Shown here piece by piece: positions 58,901-64,000 of a DNA stretch of 64,000 bases. The stretch lies in NCBI RefSeq assembly GCF_963576615.1, contig NC_088715.1, positions 2,248,001 to 2,312,000 on the forward strand. Reading direction: 5' to 3'. Both the position numbers and the translations under genes were made by a program. This stretch comes from Watersipora subatra. Lineage: Eukaryota > Bryozoa > Gymnolaemata > Cheilostomatida > Watersiporidae. Each line of letters opens with the position of its first letter. Positions within the stretch are counted from its first letter, which is position 1. The notes under the pieces are model-generated. The model did no database searches. It saw nothing but the letters and a program-made list of their open reading frames with translations, and was not told the DNA's origin.

Positions 58901-58967
58901 GAGCGTGATAACTAGCTTTTAATGAAGCTAGTTATCACGCTCATTAAAACCACCTGTATAGGTGGTT
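58901..58967. repeat. Two adjacent perfect hairpins
   Basis: GAGCGTGATAACTAGCTT pairs perfectly with 58925-58942 around a 6-base loop. AACCACCTGTATAGGTGGTT follows at about 58948-58967. Confidence 0.9.
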
Positions 58968-58969
58968 GA

Positions 58970-59450
58970 TATTGTGATGGATTTACCAAGCTGAGCTGCT
59001 TTAATTGCCATAAGCATTCAGCTATTCTCAGATTAGCCCTATATCTTAAAAGCCAGCTTGCGTGGAAAGCCTGTTGATTAACACTCAGCCTTTGCTATAT
59101 AAGCAGAGGTGCTTCAGTGTTAAGATGCGGGAACAAAAAGCACAGAGCTAGCGATACAGACTGCGAAGACCTAACTAAAGACTGAGAGTTACGTTCTTAA
59201 TCTGCAGTAAGAACAGTGCGGTAACATTAACCTACGTTTGTGCAGCTTTGTATATTTTTGGTAACATATATAATATTGCTTAACATTCTTACATTTACAA
59301 ATGTAACTGTTTTGAGTATTTATTATTTGTAACTTATTTCAGCATTACGCTTGATTGTAGTGAATTGTATCTAATTGTTCTCTTTCATGTTTATAGAGCT
59401 TGTGTGAATAAAATCCATTATTCACCAGACACTTTGTTTGCAACAATTAC
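58970..59450 (+). mobile_element. Possible solo LTR
   Basis: It has a promoter-like GCTATATAAGCAGAG near 59093 and an AATAAA polyadenylation signal at about 59408, followed by a short tail. TG...CA ends can be drawn, but no target duplication was found. Confidence 0.35.
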
Positions 59451-60950
59451 AGTTGTGCATGAGAGCTATTACTCATTCGGTGTAAGACAACTTGTACGCA
59501 GAATCCATTTGCAAGTGGCTAGTCAGCGCTGACTTCCACAACAATATAGGCCTACATGTATTTTTAAAGCTCTTGTTTTTGTTCAGGCACAAGTGCTGAA
59601 GTTGCCCACTACCGTACAACGTTGCTTGTCACTCACTACACTGTCTTTTCTAATTTTGATTGTTGCTTGATTGCAAAACTAAACAGCTACTAAACAATAA
59701 TGTCGATAGTGCTTTAGCAGCTTTACCTTAAGGATATCTAAAATAGACGTTTTCACAGCCCTAACAGTACGGATTGAATACAGCACAGTATCCACAAAAA
59801 TAGCACAACACTACACGTTATTAGTTTTTATGGTGGCACTAACATATTTTTATTGTTTACAAAACGGCTTAGGGTTAAGTTGGAAAGTTTAAGTTGGTTT
59901 ATTATTTGTGCGATAAGTTGCACTTATCGCACTAATGATGTATATTGGATCGCTGTGAAGTCTCGTGAAACGTGTGCTGATGACGTTACTTTTGTAGTCA
60001 CTGTTTGCCTTCAAACGCAAGTATAGTTTTGGATTAGAGACAAATATATCGGGTACCTGTAGACCTCTTATTCGGGTAAAAAATGGCATGTTAAAATAAA
60101 TATTTTCAGAATTATGGTGAGCCACACAAATTACTCTGTTTTAGCTAAAATACTGAAAGTAAATCCGACAACCACCGCAGGAGCCATCTGTAATCAGATA
60201 CATTTTTGCGTCAGCGCCCATATCTTCATAAACGAACAGGTGATTTAGATAAAAGCTTAGTTCGCTCGTCGGAAGTGCATTGATCGTAGTAGTTTTTGAG
60301 ATGAGCTTACTCACCTGATTGGCTTCACTAATTAGATTATCTTCTACAGTGCGTCTTCCATGATCTGTACGTTAGCAACGCGAGGTTTGGATTTTCAGCA
60401 CGTAGCATCTTCTTTGTTGTCTATTCACCTCTTTCAGCGGCTCTGTTATTTTTGTTGCAGTGTTGTTTTGTGGGTAATTAATAGAACTGGATGATCCTAC
60501 CAATCACCACTGATAGGTATGGTTTTCAAGGGATTTCCTAACTCGAACTCCACAAAAGCATCAAAGTTTAATGACTCTTGCGTTCTCGATCTATCCTGAT
60601 TATGCTAAGTGTTTATGGTTAATGGGTTAAAGGCTATTAGCTCTATTATGACAGTTGTGGGTAGATGGTTCTACTTGTAGCGTTTGATCTAATTCTTCAA
60701 GGCAAGGTTCAACTGTATTAATTATTAAGTATTTTAATGTTGTTATATGGGTATTTAGGTAATTTGACTTACTTGAATACCACACTAACATCAATGATTA
60801 ATAACCACGAGTTCTACTTCAATCTAAACTATGCTTGTTGTGGTTAATTAGGCTAGGCAAGCCTAATTGTTTATTCAATGGTTGCTAAGAGAATGAGTAT
60901 GGGACTTGACCCAGATCTTTGTGCAAGCCTCAACTATGCTAACTCTCAGA
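59451..60950. other. Intergenic region
   Basis: Contains a perfect hairpin near 59910 (TGCGATAAGT facing ACTTATCGCA) and a short one near 60850 (ATTAGGCT facing AGCCTAAT). A strong minus-strand donor CAG|GTGAGT lies at 60314. No coding exon is recognised. Confidence 0.4.
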
Positions 60951-60959
60951 TGTTTGGTA

Positions 60960-61795
60960 TAGCAATCAAAATATCTTATTATTATGAACCAAAGCCTAAT
61001 ACACAAGTAGCAAAATTCTAGAATATAAGATAGATAGCAAGCAGTAAAAGCTAAGTAAATAATCTCTTACGCCAACAGCTGTATCTGCTCTTAAGCTCGG
61101 CTTGTACGTCTACAAGTTGTCACTGTCAAAAGAGGATGAGCTACTAAAAATTGTTAGCTTTTATAGGCATTCAGGATAGCCTGAGGACGGTACGTATAAT
61201 GTTCGTATTATATCTTTGTGTTGTTGGAGTAAGTCTACTGGAGGGAACACTGTCTCTGAGCCGTCATCTGATTAGCGCTATATCTGTGTCTTGAAACTGG
61301 GATTGCATAATATTGATTTGCGCTGTGTTATGTAATGGGAGAGTGATGACTCAGGGTAAGCTCAGTTATTTTTGGTTGCGCTTGGTCATGGTTGGTAGAT
61401 GTAATTTCATTCCAAATTCCTTTGGGGGTGTTGACGTGGTGTTGACGCAGCAGTGTCCAAGATTGATGTCTTCTAATTCTGACATTTAAAATTAGAGAAT
61501 CTTTTAATGTCTCTTTTATCCTGTGGTCTGGTTACATTCCCTGCTGGTATCTTGTTTTCGGAGTATTTCCATACAACAATGTAGCAATGGAAATATTTTT
61601 TATTTCAATAAATCAACACCTAATACATATGTAGCAAAATTCTAAGATAAAGTAAAGATAACAACAAGTAGTTAAAGCTAAGTCGTAGAAAATAGACCAT
61701 TTTGCCAAACAGCTGTGTCCGGTCATAAGCTCAGTCTTGTACGTCTACAAGGCTTTAATGTCATAAGACTGAATGAGCTATTAATCCAAGTGACG
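60960..61795. repeat. Pair of ~190-bp direct repeats
   Basis: 60960-61165 and 61600-61795 share GTAGCAAAATTCTA, AACAGCTGTRTC and CTTGTACGTCTACAAG in the same order. They may be remnants of a retroelement terminus. The second copy abuts the gag/protease remnant. Confidence 0.55.
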
Positions 61796-61814
61796 ACCAT
61801 AAAAATTTCTCAAA

Positions 61815-61950
61815 TGACTCTATTTCAGGGATAGTTTTTACCAGCGATTTCTTGACCACCACTGGTGCATCCAGCATCTCTAATCATCTCCACCTGTTTA
61901 CCATTCTCCATTTTACCAACTTTACCTTTACAACATGCTACTTGTACTTA
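61815..61950 (-). pseudogene. Retroelement protease fragment
   Basis: After the gag stop the same frame continues with a protease-like stretch containing RDAGCTSG. The catalytic motif of this family is D-T/S-G, so the T position is altered. It stops shortly after. Confidence 0.4.
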
Positions 61951-62760
61951 ACGCTTCCCACTTAGCTTAATTTCATCCGTATTCTGTCCTTCTGGATTTG
62001 TCTTCCCTTCAGCCACACCCGCCTTGTGCGTAGGTGTCTTGAGTCTCCGACGGTCGGCTGTGTTATGGTTATTCATCTTGCAGTGTGAGCAGTACTTCTG
62101 AGACTTCTTATTACACTGTTTTGCAATATGCCCCTTTTCGTTACAACTGTGGTAGGTGATGGTTGTCTCATTTGGGGTTGTCTTCCTTATGAATGACATC
62201 TTGCGACCATGAGCTGTCAGGTATCGGTCAGCAGCTTCAACCAACTCATCACAGCTGTCAAATTCCATCTCCTTTAGATGTACAACGAGGTCCATAGGAC
62301 ATGCCGCTATGAATTGTTCTCGCAAGTTGAGTTCTTTCAGGTCTTTGCAATTCGATAGCTCCACCCATTTGTCAATGTAGGTACTGAGTTGAACTAGAAA
62401 TTGTTGTGGTGTTTCATCGTGCTCGGCTTCACTCTCTCTGAATCGCTTTCTGTAGCCTTCCTCCGTGAGATTGTAGCGTTTTAACAGATCTTCCTTCACC
62501 TGATCATAGTCCTTCCTATTCTCTGCCGCCATTCTAGTGAAAGTCTCTGTAGCCTTACTTTTGAGATATTGGTTCAAATGGAATGACCATTCAGCTTTAT
62601 CCCACTGATAGTTTTCAGCTATCCATTCAAATCGCTGCAGGTAACTATCCATGTTGTCTGTTTTCTCATCAAATACTGGTAGTTTCGGTCTAGGTTTATT
62701 GCTAACCCGCTTCAGTCCCGCACTCTCATTTTTGGAGTCGTCCATCCTAATATTCTCCAT
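61948..62760 (-). pseudogene. Retroelement Gag-like protein, 270 codons
   Basis: It has a helical SCAN/Gag-like region (FEWIAENYQWDKAEWSFHLN, KRFRESEAEHDETPQQF), then a zinc-knuckle region. Knuckle 1 (SCNEKGHIAKQC) lacks its first cysteine (Tyr in place). Knuckle 2 (YCSHCKMNNHNTADRR) lacks its last cysteine (Arg in place). Both are therefore impaired. The SCAN-like order resembles Gag of Gmr1-type gypsy elements. Confidence 0.7.
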
Positions 62761-62812
62761 TTTCAGTTTTTATCTCGAGCTCATATGCTAACCTCTTTTC
62801 TTCTATATCTCT

Positions 62813-63064
62813 TTACATCTCCAGCTCTCTTGCTTGTTTCTGGCTGTCTATCTCCATTTGCTTCATTTGCATTTGGAGTTGTCTGTCCTCAGCTTCAGCC
62901 TCTTTTTTGGCTTCTCTTTCAATTCGTCTCTCCTCGCGTTCAATCTCCTCTGCGAACTTTGGTTCGTTCTTTTCAATGCATTTGGCTAGCTCAGCATCCT
63001 TTATTCCGAGCTTCCCACCCATATCCATTGCCCTCCGCATACTGCTCATACTAGTCTCCGCCAT
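62813..63064 (-). pseudogene. Upstream coiled-coil segment of the Gag remnant
   Basis: Starts MAETSMSSMRRAMDMGGKLG, followed by a long Glu/Lys/Arg coiled coil (ereerriereakkeae). It ends in a stop about 50 bases before the 270-codon frame. An ancestral single ORF with a break here is likely. Confidence 0.55.
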
Positions 63065-63676
63065 TACTGACTGTCTTTTGGTACTTTTTATGTCTTGCGT
63101 GAGTTAGACTGATATAATCCTGATCAATGGTAGATATTCCCAGAGCAGCCCTCAAGTTTGTCACAAAGTGGTGATGCAATGTGACAGGTTCGAGATATCT
63201 GGTGTTGTGATTGTATCCTGTCTGCACAAGGCTAAGAGTTAAGACGTCCGGGTTTAATATTGCGGCTAACTATGTATAAGTAATATAGTGTCTATATAAT
63301 AATATGCCGAAGATTGCTGTGAGAGTATAAAATAATCCCTTATTGCTGACTTGTAGACATGTACACTGTACACTGTAAACTGAAATGTTATGAACTGCCA
63401 TGTACTAGCTGTAGTCAGGCTATTTATACCTTCTTACAATTATTCTAGAAAATTCCAGAAAATCCATTCAGGAAAAATCTAGTAATAGAACAATATTCTA
63501 AATTTATGATCATGACTCATCAAAACATGTACATCTACATATATAGAGGGCTAATCATAATCCATTCAACTTCTACTGTATGATTCATCAGCATATTGCG
63601 CAATAGCTATTGTGATGCTATTACTTTGTTTACTATACTACATGTATACTATATACAGTACTCAGAATCTGTGACA

Positions 63677-64000
63677 CCCTGCAAGACATAACATGAGTAA
63701 CACATATGTAACACAATGAATAAGGAATCTGCAATAGGAAAGGGCTAAGGATTGTTAGGAACCTTTGCTTGCAGAAGAAAGCTGGTTATTATGACATGTT
63801 CTGCTGTTAAAACCACCTAACTAAAGCTTGACATTCCAGTTCAACTAGAAAACTTGTTAGCACTGAAATATATTTATTCAAACAATACCAACACAAGGAA
63901 AGATTATTCGCACCATACAAAAAAGATACAAAAAAGATGAAAATAAGTTGACTAGTAAATAAAGACATTTAAAAACATAAAAATCTTTCTTTGCTCTATG
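63677..64000. other. Window end, nothing recognised
   Basis: AT-rich with no repeat, exon or element end visible. Confidence 0.4.

Larger units (their letters stand above)
61800..63676 (-). mobile_element. Truncated Ty3/gypsy-like LTR retrotransposon remnant
   Basis: From 5' on the minus strand there is a putative LTR (about 63676-63180, starting TGTCACAGATTC and ending CCTGTCACA, with a TATAAATAG box at about 63421-63429). Two gag segments and a protease fragment follow. No reverse transcriptase or integrase is present, and the primer-binding site could not be identified. The element is dead. Confidence 0.6.

Noticed and set aside
59889..60125. 78-codon minus-strand frame (MAHHNSENIYFN...)
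   Set aside because: No family resemblance, no phased splice partners, and placed in repeat-rich intergenic DNA.

Overview
This is nuclear DNA of an animal. It is AT-rich, with long GT-AG introns, many transposons and many minisatellites. There are no prokaryotic gene features, tRNA genes, rRNA genes or CRISPR arrays. A ciliogenesis GTPase gene, zf-BED/hAT, Tigger-like and gag-type elements, and a tRNA-derived SINE family all suggest an invertebrate metazoan. A spiralian (lophotrochozoan) is my guess; the species cannot be fixed from this sequence.

Three host genes can be assembled exon by exon with matching splice phases. (1) 2185-9877, minus strand: a secreted cysteine-rich protein of about 276 residues with a signal peptide. 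I do not recognise the family, and its last exon is doubtful. (2) 12972-46385, plus strand: a full-length CEBPZ (Noc1/MAK21-type ribosome-assembly factor) in 26 coding exons, 1087 codons. It runs from an N-terminal acidic region through the CBF/Mak21 core to acidic/lysine-rich tails. (3) 51399-56791, minus strand: a full-length CPLANE2 (RSG1) small GTPase in 5 coding exons, 242 residues. It lies tail-to-tail with CEBPZ. The three genes have no evident functional link.

The rest is mobile and repetitive DNA. Notable are two large foldback elements (966-1616, 55769-56555) and a TTAA-flanked inverted-repeat element in CEBPZ intron 2 (15836-17988). There are several hAT elements: 10051-11122 with a C-terminal transposase remnant, 32862-33275 nested in another element, and a decayed zf-BED transposase at 48678-50638. 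Tigger/pogo-like elements lie at 19036-19924, 28039-28627, 54385-55765 and 57801-58255. A dead gag/LTR element occupies 61800-63676. A repeat family with fixed ends occurs at 401-2235, 24490-25380, 29388-30860 and 56930-57293; some of its copies carry a tRNA-like module near the 3' end.

More than twenty minisatellite arrays occur. The most unusual pattern is that many of those in CEBPZ and CPLANE2 introns lie directly against, or include, a splice junction. A 36-bp array repeats the 5' splice site of exon 13. A tandem duplication repeats the 3' splice site of exon 15. A 21-bp array carries about 32 CAG|GTT acceptor-like units. A 43-bp array carries a GTGAGTAA donor-like site on the transcribed strand.
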